Positions 10,501 to 19,225 are shown, numbered from the stretch's first letter. The stretch is 64,000 nucleotides of DNA from Sulfurospirillum sp. (GCA_016744795.1 JADGDR010000012.1:1-64000), one strand, 5' to 3'. The notes: generated by a model from the letters alone, not told the origin. Numbers and translations are program-made.

Positions 10501-10803
10501 AATTTCTTTTGTTTTTGCCTTTTGTAAAACATCTTTCCATTTACCAGCTACTAATTGGAAATTTGCTCCAGTTTTTTTATTTATTAAATTTAAAATATCT
10601 TTATCATAACCGCTTATTGAACCATCTTGATTTACAATTATATAAGGTGCCCATTGTGCATCTGAGCCCAAAGTAATTACAGGATGATTTTTAATCCAAT
10701 TTTTTTCTTGTTGTGTAATTACTACTTTTGTAGATTCATTTGCAGAAAATAAAAAAGAACAAAGTAATATGGTGATAATAATACATTTAAATATATTTTT
10801 CAA
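7558..10803 (-). CDS. diguanylate cyclase with three periplasmic binding domains
   Basis: A 1081-residue sensor. A signal peptide is followed by three tandem SBP_bac_3 (PBPb) domains at about residues 30-270, 285-520 and 530-770, each recognisable by an openings motif such as LTVQNLSDFPPFNF. One membrane segment lies at about 777-797. A cytoplasmic PAS domain at about 810-930 follows, then a GGDEF domain. The active-site loop is GGEEF at about 1002, and RKTD five residues before it is the c-di-GMP inhibitory I-site, so the cyclase looks active and feedback-regulated. Periplasmic solutes (amino-acid-like ligands by family) probably control c-di-GMP synthesis. It is monocistronic. Confidence 0.93.
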   Translation of the reverse strand: MKNIFKCIIITILLCSFLFSANESTKVVITQQEKNWIKNHPVITLGSDAQWAPYIIVNQDGSISGYDKDILNLINKKTGANFQLVAGKWKDVLQKAKTKEIDGLSTSAKHAKRDNFFNFSKPYISTKRLLIVSSHNPKQIHSSKDLSGKKIGYQEKNLFDKKLMSIYKNSTLVPIHSLEDIVNKLLINEIDAIAGGQSFLYMANKLKLRYLKIVGYLPNSTLNLVFSVRKDYPEAISILNKGLDSISEFEKTRLNDKWFFNRKYMLGKESKNNKDYEIKFTNQEKKYLKSHPILTVQNLSDFPPFNFNENGMPQGYSIDYMRLMGKYMGVDIKFISGKPWKEYLSMLKDKTLDIIPHIAVTNERKKFVAYTNFNHIEYTTGMAINRKYNIDSMYDLNDKIIAVGNKTFLHNYLKNKFPKQKLLLTNSTAEAIEAVYLGKAYAVIGSLPSIHYYIQKNWYTNIKITNIKDLGIPTKTQLPMGVGKENIILKSILEKVNHSLSRADVGQLKEKWMNIKTVVNKKKILNKKEIDYLKSKKEIKMCVLPNWLPFEQIDEKGKHRGIGADIMQLVSEYIDTPIKLLPTKKWETSVKNIRDRKCDILPVSMDVPSRRDSMNFTKPYVSEPFVIATKLDELFIRDSKAIGSRKIGIVKNYAYKEFLKKKNPNIKIIDVKNAKEGLELVRDGELFGYVDILPAIGYMMQKYSMVDLKIAGKLEYEAELSVASRNDEPLLNSIMQKALDEISQEHIKRIVGRWISIKVQQSFDYTKLFYVIAFFSIIIFFIVYKNRTISHMNSKLALANEEIREKQEMVNKYVLIMTTDLKGVITDVNEAYCKTIKYTNDELIGESHKIMRHPDMPAQVFEKMWKTIKENKTWVGEIINYTKQKDTKYFNAYIEPLFKNNHKIGYRAILEDVTDKKRIEELSITDKLTGIYNRAKLEEVLIYEYNKANRFSYEFGLILIDIDYFKVVNDTYGHQMGDKVLQEIANILKKYSRKTDTVGRWGGEEFLIICSKSKLKGMMVLAEKLRESIASYSFEINEQKTASFGISMYKDKEDMKELISRADQALYAAKSNGRNTVEYLI

Positions 10804-10992
10804 AATAATCTTTCATTATATCTTTTATTAAACTCTATTTCCATTTCGGTAAAAATCTAACTTGCTAAACTCAATATTATATCTTTTTTCTTAAAATTTA
10901 AAGATATTAAACCTAATAAATATATATATTTAAACAAATTATGTAATCAGGTAATAATTTTTAGGCAAAAGAAGATGATGGAAATTTCCATT

Positions 10993-12276
10993 TTATCTCT
11001 TTCCAATCACATAATTTAAATTTGCTATAGCTACAAGATAATCATAGTATGTGTTTACTAAATTGGCTTTGCTTTTTGTATATTCCAATTTTGCATCATT
11101 TAACTCTATCATATCGCTAAGTCCTGCTTGATATCTCTGTTGGGCTAAAGATAGGTTTTGAGTAGCTAAATCAACACTTAAAAGTTGTATTTTTGTACTA
11201 TCTTCACTCTTTTTTACTTCAAGAAAAGCATCTCTAACTTCTTGTATTATTTTGAGCTCAATATCCCTCAAATCTACTTTAGTCTTTGTAAGTTTTGCTA
11301 AATTTTCTTTTACCTTTGCTTCTGAACTAAAGCCAGAGAATATGTCCCATTTAATATATACTCCTGCACTCATCTGCCTATTATCTAAAGATAATATATC
11401 TGAATTTTTTTCATTATATGCAGCGTTTAAAAGTATCTTTGGATAGTATTCTGATCGAGCCGATTTAACTTCAGACTGAGACAAATCTATATTTGCTTTA
11501 TAAAGTGCAATTTCAGCTCTATTTTCTAATCCTAATCGAACTAACTCATCACTACCTTTTTGCATAGGTACAATAGCTTTAGCTAGGGTCGATATATCAG
11601 TATCGTCTTTTTTTACAGAAAAACTTTTTTCTAGTTTTACGCCTAGTATAGTAATAAGACTCGTATTTGCTGATTCTAATCCAAACTCAGTTTTTAATAA
11701 GTCTAATTTAGAATTAGAGAGTTGCAGTTGTGCATTTGTAACATCTATTCTAGTTCTTACTCCTGCTTTAAAATACTCACTCGCTTGTTCTAATTGTAAC
11801 TCATCTATTTTTACTGCTTCACGTGCAACATTTATGAGTTGATTCTGATTTAATATGTTATAGTAAGCTTTTTTAACTGCTATAACTACTGAATTTGTAG
11901 TTGAATCTAACTGCTTTAAAGAAGCATCATAAGCACTTTTAGCAGCTCCTATGTTACTAGAAGTCCCACCAAAATCATATAAAAGTTGATTTACACTTGC
12001 AGTAGCACCAATTACGCTATCACTATCTTGAGATAATGATGATTTTAAATCATACTGAGCCAATTCACCTTGTACTGAAACTTGAGGTAAGTACCCAGCA
12101 GTTGCATAATCTATACCAGCATCTTTAGCTTCAATATTAGCTTTTGCTACTTGTATATCTATACTATTTACTAATGCTATATTTATAAGCTCATCTAAAC
12201 TTTTTTCACTATTTACATTTGCTACTGCCACAACGCCTAATAGAGACAATGCCAAGAATATTTTATTTAATTTCAT
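10993..12276 (-). CDS. TolC-family outer membrane efflux protein
   Basis: A 427-residue protein with a signal peptide (residues 1-20, ending in AVANVNS) and two homologous halves of long helical coiled coil typical of OEP/TolC proteins; the second half contains YQAGLSDMIELNDAKLEY. It forms the outer-membrane exit duct of a tripartite pump. Its start overlaps the end of the RND pump gene by 14 bp, showing a single operon in the order adaptor, pump, outer-membrane channel. Substrates cannot be told from sequence. Confidence 0.93.
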   Translation of the reverse strand: MKLNKIFLALSLLGVVAVANVNSEKSLDELINIALVNSIDIQVAKANIEAKDAGIDYATAGYLPQVSVQGELAQYDLKSSLSQDSDSVIGATASVNQLLYDFGGTSSNIGAAKSAYDASLKQLDSTTNSVVIAVKKAYYNILNQNQLINVAREAVKIDELQLEQASEYFKAGVRTRIDVTNAQLQLSNSKLDLLKTEFGLESANTSLITILGVKLEKSFSVKKDDTDISTLAKAIVPMQKGSDELVRLGLENRAEIALYKANIDLSQSEVKSARSEYYPKILLNAAYNEKNSDILSLDNRQMSAGVYIKWDIFSGFSSEAKVKENLAKLTKTKVDLRDIELKIIQEVRDAFLEVKKSEDSTKIQLLSVDLATQNLSLAQQRYQAGLSDMIELNDAKLEYTKSKANLVNTYYDYLVAIANLNYVIGKR

Positions 12277-15200
12277 TTGCTACTTCCTTTGGTTTATTAT
12301 TTCTCTCTCTTAATCTTTGAAGAAGAACAAAAAGAAGAGGGGTAAAAAACAGTGTTAACACAGTAGAAACAAGCATTCCACCAAAAACAGCCGTTCCTAG
12401 TGATTGTCTTGCAGCAGCACCTGGCCCTGTTGCTATAACTAGAGGTATAATCCCTAGCAAAAATGCAAAAATCGTCATAAGAATTGCTCGAAGTCTAAGA
12501 AGTGAAGCATTCATAGCACTATCAATAATGCTCATACCTGATTCTCTTAACTCTTTTGCAAATTCAATAATCAAAATAGCGTTCTTACTAGACATGCCTA
12601 TAAGCAAAACTAGTCCTATTTGAGTGTATGTATTGTTCATAAGACCTGCAAACATATTTGCCCCAAGAGCACCTAAAAATACAACAGGAATTGGTATCAT
12701 AATCATAAGTGGCATCATCCAACTCTCATATTGAGCAGACAAGAATAAAAATACAAATATTAAAGATAGTGCAAATACATATACTGAAGCATTTCCAGCT
12801 TCTTTTTCCTGAAGAGCCATTCCTGCCCATTCAAAATCATACCCTTTTGGTAACAATTTAGCCGAAAGCTCTTCCATAGCAGTTATTGCATCTGCTGAAC
12901 TAAATCCACCTTTGATGTTGTGAAGCCCATTTATTGTTATACTTTGATATGAATTAAAGTGAGTTATAGAAGAAGGTCCACTTTGTCTTACAATCTTTAC
13001 AAAAGTACTCAAAGGAACCATTTTCCCATCTTTATTTTTAACATAAAAACTATTTATATCATTCTTCTTTCCTCTAAAATTCTGATCTGCTTGAATAAAA
13101 ACCCTATATACTTTCCCAAATTTATTAAAATCATTAACATACATAGAACCTAAATAAGTCTGTAAAACTGTAAAAACATCCCCAATGTCTATATTTAATT
13201 TATATATTTTTTCTCTATCAATATCAAGATGAAACTGTGGATAATTTGAATTAAAAGAAGTATATGCATACATAATTCTTTCATCTTTATTTGCAGCTGC
13301 TATAAAATTATTTGCTACTGCTTCAAATTCACTAAGTGGAGCAGCTTGTAAGTTTTTCAGCTTATACTCAAATCCACCTACGGCACTAATTCCTGGTATT
13401 GACGGCATACCCATAACCATAACATTTGCCTCATCTATATGAGAGAGTTTTTCTTTTAAACTGTTTTGTAAAAAGTTTACCTGAAGCTCAGGTGATTCTC
13501 TTTTACTCCAATCATCGAGTACTACAAACATTGTAGTTGCACTTGTATCAACAACTCCTGAAATAAGATTATAGCCTCCAATTTCCAAAACATCAGATAC
13601 ACCTTTTGTTCCTTTTACAATAGAAGCCACCTCTTGTGAAACTTTTTCATTTGATTCAAGAGAGGTTCCAGGCTGCATCATCACAGAAACAATAAGATTT
13701 CCTTTATCTTCATCTGGTACAAAACCTGTTGGAAGAACAGTAAAAATAATATACGTTGCATAAAGAAGTCCTATAAAAATAGCGATAAAAATATACCATT
13801 TTTTGATAATAAACTCTAATGCTTTTTTATAAAAAACTTTAAAGCTTTCAAGTCCAGAATCAAACTTCCTAAATATAATGTTTTTCTTGTCACTTTCCTT
13901 TTTTCTTCTTAAAATAGTCGCTGCAAGTGCAGGTGAAAGTGTAAGTGCAACAATAGATGAAATAGCAACCGAAAAAGCAATAGTAGAAGCAAACTGCTGA
14001 TAAAGCGTACCTGAAATTCCAGGAATAAAAGTCACCGGAACAAATACAGCCATAAGCACCAATGTAGTAGATATTATGGGAGTAGAAATCTCTTTCATAG
14101 CTTTGATTGTAGCATCTTTTGGAGTCATATTTGGATTTTTTTCCAAATTGGCTTCAACATTCTCAACAACAATAATAGCATCATCAACTACAATACCAAT
14201 TGCGAGAATCAAACCAAAAAGTGTGAGTGTATTTATGGTAAATCCCATAGTTAAAAGAATTGCAAATGTACCTATAAGAGATACAGGAATTGCAACTGCA
14301 GGAATGATAGTAGCACGAATTGACTGTAAAAAGAAAAATACTACTATAAGTACGAGTACTAGGGCTTCTGCAAGCGTTACAACAACTTCTTCAATTGAGA
14401 GTTTTACAAACTTAGTTGTATCATAAGTAGGTTCTACATGTAAACCCTCAGGAAAACGTGAACTAAGCTCTTTTATCTTCTTTTGAATTCCAGCTGCAAC
14501 GTCTAGTGCATTTGAACCTGGAATTTGTGAAATACCTAAAAGTGCTGCTGGTTTATCGTTAAGTTTACTATACCATCCATAGTTTTCTGCACCAAGTTCT
14601 ACTCTTGCCACATCTTTTAGTTTTATTTGAGAACCATCACTATTTTGTCTTACTATGATGTTTTCAAACTCTTTAGCCGTGCTTAATCTTGTTTTAGCAG
14701 TTACCGTATACTGAAACATATTTGAAGAAGGCATAGGAGCACTTCCTATAGTTCCAAGTGCGGCTTGAACATTTTGTGCTTTTATTGCATTAGATACTTC
14801 AGGGATAGTCAATTTTAAAGTTGCAAGCCTATTTGGTTCTAACCAAATTCTCATAGAGTACTTTTTCTCACCAAAGTTTGTTACATCACCAACACCAGCT
14901 ACCTGCTTTAACTCTTCAATGATATTTATTCCAGCAAAGTTACTTAAAAACAGTGCATCATGTGCTGGATTGTCGGATGATACAGTAAGTATCTGAACCA
15001 TACTAGAAGATTTTTTAAGAGTTTTAACACCATTGTTTTTTACACTTTGAGGTAAAGATGGCATAGCAACTGCAACTCTATTTTGTATATCAACAGCAGC
15101 TATATTTAAATCATATCCTGATTCAAAATATACAGTTATTCTAGATGAACCATCAGATGCACTTGTTGAATCCATATAAATCATGCCCTCAACACCATTT

Positions 15201-15409
15201 ATCTGCTCTTCTAATGGTTTTGTTACTGATTCCTCAACAACTGCCGCACTACCACCTGTATAGTTTGAACTCACAGTAACACTAGGCGGTGCAATTTCAG
15301 GATACTCCTCTACAGGAAGTACAAAAACAGCAATAAACCCTACTAATATAAATAGTATTGACAATACTTTTGCAAATACTGGACGATGAATAAAAAATAG
15401 AGAAAACAT
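12263..15409 (-). CDS. RND multidrug efflux pump, HAE1 family (AcrB/CmeB-like)
   Basis: A 1048-residue protein, standard for AcrB/MexB homologues, with 12 membrane segments and two large periplasmic loops. The proton-relay residues are present: the GIVVDDAIIVVENV aspartate pair in TM4 and the lysine in GMSSKNAILIIEFA of TM10. It is a proton-driven inner-membrane pump that works with the neighbouring adaptor and TolC protein. It abuts the adaptor stop codon directly. A TACATGTAAA core lies in its coding sequence near 14435. Confidence 0.95.
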   Translation of the reverse strand: MFSLFFIHRPVFAKVLSILFILVGFIAVFVLPVEEYPEIAPPSVTVSSNYTGGSAAVVEESVTKPLEEQINGVEGMIYMDSTSASDGSSRITVYFESGYDLNIAAVDIQNRVAVAMPSLPQSVKNNGVKTLKKSSSMVQILTVSSDNPAHDALFLSNFAGINIIEELKQVAGVGDVTNFGEKKYSMRIWLEPNRLATLKLTIPEVSNAIKAQNVQAALGTIGSAPMPSSNMFQYTVTAKTRLSTAKEFENIIVRQNSDGSQIKLKDVARVELGAENYGWYSKLNDKPAALLGISQIPGSNALDVAAGIQKKIKELSSRFPEGLHVEPTYDTTKFVKLSIEEVVVTLAEALVLVLIVVFFFLQSIRATIIPAVAIPVSLIGTFAILLTMGFTINTLTLFGLILAIGIVVDDAIIVVENVEANLEKNPNMTPKDATIKAMKEISTPIISTTLVLMAVFVPVTFIPGISGTLYQQFASTIAFSVAISSIVALTLSPALAATILRRKKESDKKNIIFRKFDSGLESFKVFYKKALEFIIKKWYIFIAIFIGLLYATYIIFTVLPTGFVPDEDKGNLIVSVMMQPGTSLESNEKVSQEVASIVKGTKGVSDVLEIGGYNLISGVVDTSATTMFVVLDDWSKRESPELQVNFLQNSLKEKLSHIDEANVMVMGMPSIPGISAVGGFEYKLKNLQAAPLSEFEAVANNFIAAANKDERIMYAYTSFNSNYPQFHLDIDREKIYKLNIDIGDVFTVLQTYLGSMYVNDFNKFGKVYRVFIQADQNFRGKKNDINSFYVKNKDGKMVPLSTFVKIVRQSGPSSITHFNSYQSITINGLHNIKGGFSSADAITAMEELSAKLLPKGYDFEWAGMALQEKEAGNASVYVFALSLIFVFLFLSAQYESWMMPLMIMIPIPVVFLGALGANMFAGLMNNTYTQIGLVLLIGMSSKNAILIIEFAKELRESGMSIIDSAMNASLLRLRAILMTIFAFLLGIIPLVIATGPGAAARQSLGTAVFGGMLVSTVLTLFFTPLLFVLLQRLRERNNKPKEVANEIK

Positions 15410-16564
15410 CTAGTTTGCCTGTTTTAGAACTGGATTACCAGTCTCTTTTGCACTTACTCCCATACCTCTACGAAGCTTTGTTAATGAACTAACTACTACT
15501 CTATCTCCACTTTGAAGACTCACTTTTTTTATAATTAGCATAGATTTTGTTGCATATGATATCTCAACTTGTCGAGTATCTAATTTGTTTTGGTCATTTA
15601 CTATATAAACATAAGAACCTAACTGATTTTCCATCACATTCTTAGGTGATAATGCAATAACGGGAATTTTATCACTTATAAAAAGTTTGATTTCAACAAA
15701 AGTACCAGGAAGCAAAATATGTTTTGGATTATCTATAATTGCTCTCATACTTACTGTTCCTGTTGATTCATTTGTTTTATTATCTATAAAATCTATATGA
15801 CCGTCATAAACAACTTCCTTAGTTTTATTTCGAGATGGAATAGAAACTTTTACTTTTGGTTTTAATTCAGACTTATACTTAATTATCAAAGCAGTATCAT
15901 CTCCACTTGGTGTAAAGTTTACATATAGGGGATTAGATTTAACTATGACTGCTAACTTAGAGTTATCACCACTTGAGCCCACCATGTTTCCTATATTAAT
16001 TAAATTTCTTCCTATCATGCCATCCGTTGTAGCCTTTACAATCGTATAATCAAGATTTAATTTAGCTTGTTTTATGGTTGATTCATCTGCTTTTATAAGT
16101 GCTTCTACTTGCTCTTTTTCAGCTATAAGTTGGTCTAACTTCTCTTTTGTTGCTAACTCTTTTTCTACTAAAGGTTTATATCTCTTATAACTGCTAATAG
16201 CTAGCTTTAGCGATGCTTGATTCTTTTTCTTACTTGCTTCATGCTGATTCAAGATAGCTAAATATTCGCTATCTTCTATCTTAAAAAGTTTATCACCTTT
16301 TTTAACATAATCTCCAGGTTCAAAAAACCTTTTTTCAAGATTACCTTTTACTCTAGCAACTACAGCAACATTTTTATAGGCTTCTGTTTTTCCAGAAAAC
16401 TCAACCCAGATAGGTATCTTTTCCTCTTTCACACTATAGACCTCGACACTCTGTTTAACAGCTTCTTTTTCTACTATTTTTTGTTCCTCTTTTTTTTCAC
16501 TGCACCCTAATGAAAAAAATAGAATAGATAACAATATAAAAACATTAATTTTTTTTGACAACAT
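15410..16564 (-). CDS. RND efflux periplasmic adaptor (membrane fusion protein)
   Basis: I choose the ATG at 16564 (MLSKKINVFIL) because an AGGAG site lies just upstream; a longer reading frame begins at 16609 without one. This gives 384 residues with a lipoprotein-like signal ending SLGC, although the -3 position is Ser rather than the usual Leu. Biotinyl-lipoyl-like and helical hairpin segments lie at about 60-180, followed by beta-barrel and membrane-proximal domains (VRLLPGTFVEIK-type region). It links the RND pump to the outer-membrane channel and is the first gene of the operon. Confidence 0.93.
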   Translation of the reverse strand: MLSKKINVFILLSILFFSLGCSEKKEEQKIVEKEAVKQSVEVYSVKEEKIPIWVEFSGKTEAYKNVAVVARVKGNLEKRFFEPGDYVKKGDKLFKIEDSEYLAILNQHEASKKKNQASLKLAISSYKRYKPLVEKELATKEKLDQLIAEKEQVEALIKADESTIKQAKLNLDYTIVKATTDGMIGRNLINIGNMVGSSGDNSKLAVIVKSNPLYVNFTPSGDDTALIIKYKSELKPKVKVSIPSRNKTKEVVYDGHIDFIDNKTNESTGTVSMRAIIDNPKHILLPGTFVEIKLFISDKIPVIALSPKNVMENQLGSYVYIVNDQNKLDTRQVEISYATKSMLIIKKVSLQSGDRVVVSSLTKLRRGMGVSAKETGNPVLKQAN

Positions 16565-16592
16565 AGATAATCTCCTATAAATAGTTTTTATT

Positions 16593-16621
16593 AGTATACA
16601 ATAAATCAACTAATCAGACAA
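16593..16621 (-). promoter_or_regulatory. sigma-70 promoter of the efflux operon
   Basis: On the minus strand TTGTCT (16621-16616), a 17-bp spacer and TATACT (16598-16593) lie about 30 bp before the chosen adaptor start. A TATAAT on the plus strand (16639-16644) faces the divergent gene, so the two promoters are nearly back to back and could share an operator. Confidence 0.6.
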
Positions 16622-16649
16622 AAATTCATTTTTTATACTATAATGAAAA

Positions 16650-17126
16650 ATGCAAATGGGTACATTATCAAATAAAGAATTTTTAGATAATTATATTTTA
16701 AATAAAGAGTTATGTGAACTAACAGGTATATCTTCTAATGCGTATAGATTTTGGAAAGATATAAAAGCTGTAAAATACGATGGTTGTAGAGCAGTTTTTT
16801 TAGATAGAAAAACAGTTTTAAAAAAATACTTAAGTGTAGTATCTACATGTAAAGACCTTACTGGTTTTGTTCAGTCTCAAGCTTTTTGCAAATATACTGG
16901 TATTGCTCCATCTCATCTTATTAAAAAAAATAATTCTATCTTATATACAAAACTGGAAATTATAGACCTTTACGGAATAAAACTTGTGAATCTAAAAAAG
17001 TTTTATGATGATTTAGGTTTAGATTATAGTTACAATATTTATGTAGAAAAATGTAAGTACTTTGGACCATCTCCCCTAGAGAAAAAAATAAGACTTAGCC
17101 CTGAAATGTGCTTAGGATACTACTAG
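16650..17126 (+). CDS. unknown protein divergent from the efflux operon
   Basis: A 158-residue protein of no family I recognise. The N-terminal half (ELCELTGISSNAYRFWKD, then RAVFLDRKTVLKKYL) and a second similar block (QAFCKYTGIAPSHLIKK) each resemble a helix-turn-helix plus wing, like excisionase/MerR DNA-binding units in tandem. It could therefore be the regulator of the divergent RND operon; this is inference from context. No Shine-Dalgarno sequence is visible, and a TATAAT lies so close that the message may be leaderless from the ATG at 16656. Its last 12 codons are repeated behind the next gene. Confidence 0.6.
   Translation: MQMGTLSNKEFLDNYILNKELCELTGISSNAYRFWKDIKAVKYDGCRAVFLDRKTVLKKYLSVVSTCKDLTGFVQSQAFCKYTGIAPSHLIKKNNSILYTKLEIIDLYGIKLVNLKKFYDDLGLDYSYNIYVEKCKYFGPSPLEKKIRLSPEMCLGYY
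16844..16855 (+). repeat. TACATGTAAAGA motif, exact copy
   Basis: Inside the unknown gene divergent from the efflux operon, encoding STCKD. Confidence 0.8.
17092..17126. repeat. direct repeat, left copy (flanks GNAT gene)
   Basis: The 35 bases ending at the stop codon of the unknown gene match 17725-17759 with three mismatches. In the plus-strand frame both copies read PEMCLGYY-stop. On the minus strand both read SSIL(S/N)TFQG-stop, the end of the small membrane protein at 17728. Confidence 0.85.
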
Positions 17127-17158
17127 TATTCTTGTAAATTAATTATATTTGGAAAAAC

Positions 17159-17725
17159 ATGATAAAAAAAGCAAAAAAAGAGGATAGTTTTCTTCTTTCA
17201 CAATTAATCTTTAATGCTATTGGTTCTGTTGCCAATACTTTGACTGGCGAAAATGAAAACGAAAAGATTTTACAAACCCTAGAATTTTATATCAAAATGG
17301 ATTATAGCAGACTAAGCCATAACAATATTTGGTTTTATGAAGTAGAAAAAGAAATTGCAGGAATGATACTTACTTATGATTCAAATGAATCACAAGAACT
17401 CGATCTTCCTCTCATAAAATACTTACAAACAAAGGATTTACATCTAAATTCTTTTGATAAAGAAAGTTTTGAAAATGAATTTTATATTGATACCCTAAGT
17501 GTTAGTGAAAAATTTCAAAGAAAAGGTATTGGAACAAAATTATTATCATTTATAGAAGAAAAAGCAAAAGAATTAGGCTTTAACAATCTTAGCCTTTTAG
17601 TAGATTTTGATAATCCTGATGCACTAAAATTATATAAAAAAATTGGTTTTAAAAACAACACTACTTTAAATGTTTCAAATCATAATTATATGCATATGAA
17701 AAAAACAGTATTGAAGAAAAATTAA
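17159..17725 (+). CDS. GNAT-family N-acetyltransferase
   Basis: A 188-residue protein with the GNAT fold. The acetyl-CoA binding motif A is FQRKGIGTKLL (Q-x-x-G-I-G) at about residue 120, followed by NPDALKLYKKIGF, typical of the last strand and helix. The acceptor substrate is unknown. The gene sits exactly between two copies of a 35-bp direct repeat, and its own stop codon falls at the edge of the right copy, which suggests insertion into a pre-existing convergent gene pair. Codon use is very AT-rich, like the surroundings. Confidence 0.88.
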   Translation: MIKKAKKEDSFLLSQLIFNAIGSVANTLTGENENEKILQTLEFYIKMDYSRLSHNNIWFYEVEKEIAGMILTYDSNESQELDLPLIKYLQTKDLHLNSFDKESFENEFYIDTLSVSEKFQRKGIGTKLLSFIEEKAKELGFNNLSLLVDFDNPDALKLYKKIGFKNNTTLNVSNHNYMHMKKTVLKKN

Positions 17726-17759
17726 ACTTAACCCTGAAATGTGTTTAGGATACTACTAA
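17725..17759. repeat. direct repeat, right copy (flanks GNAT gene)
   Basis: Right partner of the repeat at 17092-17126. It contains the 3' end of the minus-strand small membrane protein gene. Confidence 0.85.
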
Positions 17760-17829
17760 CCAAAATTGCAAGTAAAAAAACTACTCCGACCACTAAACGA
17801 ATATAAAAATTTCTATATCTTTTGTCCAT
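17728..17829 (-). CDS. 33-residue single-pass membrane peptide
   Basis: The ORF runs from ATG at 17829 to TAA at 17728. MDKRYRNFYIR is followed by a hydrophobic stretch LVVGVVFLLAILVSSIL and a short polar tail NTFQG. The positive N-terminus suggests that end stays in the cytoplasm. The purine-rich AAAGGGTAGAAT before the ATG is a weak ribosome binding site. The right copy of the repeat is the 3' end of this gene, and the left copy retains the same C-terminal reading. The function is unknown. Confidence 0.5.
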   Translation of the reverse strand: MDKRYRNFYIRLVVGVVFLLAILVSSILNTFQG

Positions 17830-17845
17830 ATTCTACCCTTTAGAT

Positions 17846-17857
17846 TCTTTACATGTA
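17846..17857 (-). repeat. TACATGTAAAGA motif, exact copy
   Basis: Intergenic, upstream of the small membrane peptide gene and of the cysteine desulfidase gene, which diverge from here. Confidence 0.8.
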
Positions 17858-17923
17858 AGTATAGCAATTTTTTTCTATATTTATTTTTGCCTTTAGTATA
17901 TAATTAGAAAATAGGGAGACATT

Positions 17924-19225
17924 ATGGACAAAGATTTAGAAAAAAAGATTTTAAACATATTAGATGAAGAGATTGTCCCCGCTGAGGGTTGTACTGAACC
18001 TATTGCTTTAGCTTATGTTGGAGCAAAAGCAAGAGAAATATTAAATGAGACGATAGAAAAAGTAACAATTAAAGTTTCTGGTAATATGATAAAAAATGTA
18101 AAAAGTGTAGTAGTTCCCAATAGTGGTGGCATGGTAGGTATCGAAACATCTGTAGCTATGGGTATTGTCGCTGGTGATGCTAAAAAAGATTTGATGGTTA
18201 TAAGTGATATCACTAAAGATGATATGATAAAAGTAAAAGAATTTTTAAACGACAAAAAAATAGAAATCATACATGATGATACAGATATAAAATTGTATGC
18301 TAAAATATTGTTAGAATCGAAAAATGGCAAAAGTGCCTCTGTTGAAATAAAACATACGCATACAAATATAACTCATATAGAAAAAAATCATAAAATCATA
18401 CTTGAGCGCCCCTGCAATGACATGGATTTTAACTCTCCTGAGAAAGATAGAGAAATCCTAAGCATAAAAGTTATTTATTCTATTGCAAAAAGCATAGATA
18501 TGAACAAAATTGAACCTATTTTTACTAAAGTTATAGCTCTAAACTCTAAAATAGCCCATGAAGGTTTGATGGGAAACTATGGAGTAAATATCGGGAAAAT
18601 CATAAGTGACAATATTGAGAGCGGTTTTTATGGAGATGATGCAAGAAACAGAGCGGCAAGCTTTGCAAGTGCAGGTAGTGATGCTAGAATGAGTGGCTGT
18701 TCTCTCCCTGTTATGACAACAAGTGGGAGCGGAAACCAAGGTATGACATCTTCACTTGCTCTTATAGAATATGCTCGCATAAACAAGATTGCAGGTGAAA
18801 AATTAATACGTGCACTATTTTTCTCTCACTTGGCAACTATTCATATTAAAACAAATGTGGGAAGACTATCCGCCTATTGTGGTGTAATTTGTTCTGCTGC
18901 TGCAGTTGCTGGAGCATTAGCATTTTTAAATGAAGAGAGCTATGAGGTTACTACTCACTCTATCACGAATACTCTTGGAGATGTTTCTGGTATCATTTGT
19001 GATGGTGCAAAATCATCTTGTGCAATGAAAGTATCGACTACCATATATGCTGCATTTGATTCATATCTTTTAGCTCGTGAGGGGAAGTATCTTCATGGAG
19101 GAGATGGAATTATTGCAAATGACATAGAAGAGACGCTAAAAAACATAAGAAAACTATCTCAAGATGGTATGAATATAACTGATAAAGTAATAATAGGTAT
19201 AATGAATAACTGTTCATCTTCTTGA
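17924..19225 (+). CDS. cyuA: L-cysteine desulfidase / UPF0597 family (CyuA-like)
   Basis: A 433-residue protein of the CyuA/YhaM (UPF0597, serine dehydratase alpha-like) family. These oxygen-sensitive [4Fe-4S] enzymes split L-cysteine into pyruvate, ammonia and sulfide. Conserved features visible are EGCTEPIALAYVGA at about residue 21, SGNMIKNVKSVVVPNSGG at about 47, SGCSLPVMTTSGSGNQG at about 257, and cysteines in YCGVICSAAA and CDGAKSSCAMK that would ligate the cluster. No CyuP transporter or CyuR regulator is adjacent. GGGAGACATTATG gives a good start. Confidence 0.85.
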   Translation: MDKDLEKKILNILDEEIVPAEGCTEPIALAYVGAKAREILNETIEKVTIKVSGNMIKNVKSVVVPNSGGMVGIETSVAMGIVAGDAKKDLMVISDITKDDMIKVKEFLNDKKIEIIHDDTDIKLYAKILLESKNGKSASVEIKHTHTNITHIEKNHKIILERPCNDMDFNSPEKDREILSIKVIYSIAKSIDMNKIEPIFTKVIALNSKIAHEGLMGNYGVNIGKIISDNIESGFYGDDARNRAASFASAGSDARMSGCSLPVMTTSGSGNQGMTSSLALIEYARINKIAGEKLIRALFFSHLATIHIKTNVGRLSAYCGVICSAAAVAGALAFLNEESYEVTTHSITNTLGDVSGIICDGAKSSCAMKVSTTIYAAFDSYLLAREGKYLHGGDGIIANDIEETLKNIRKLSQDGMNITDKVIIGIMNNCSSS

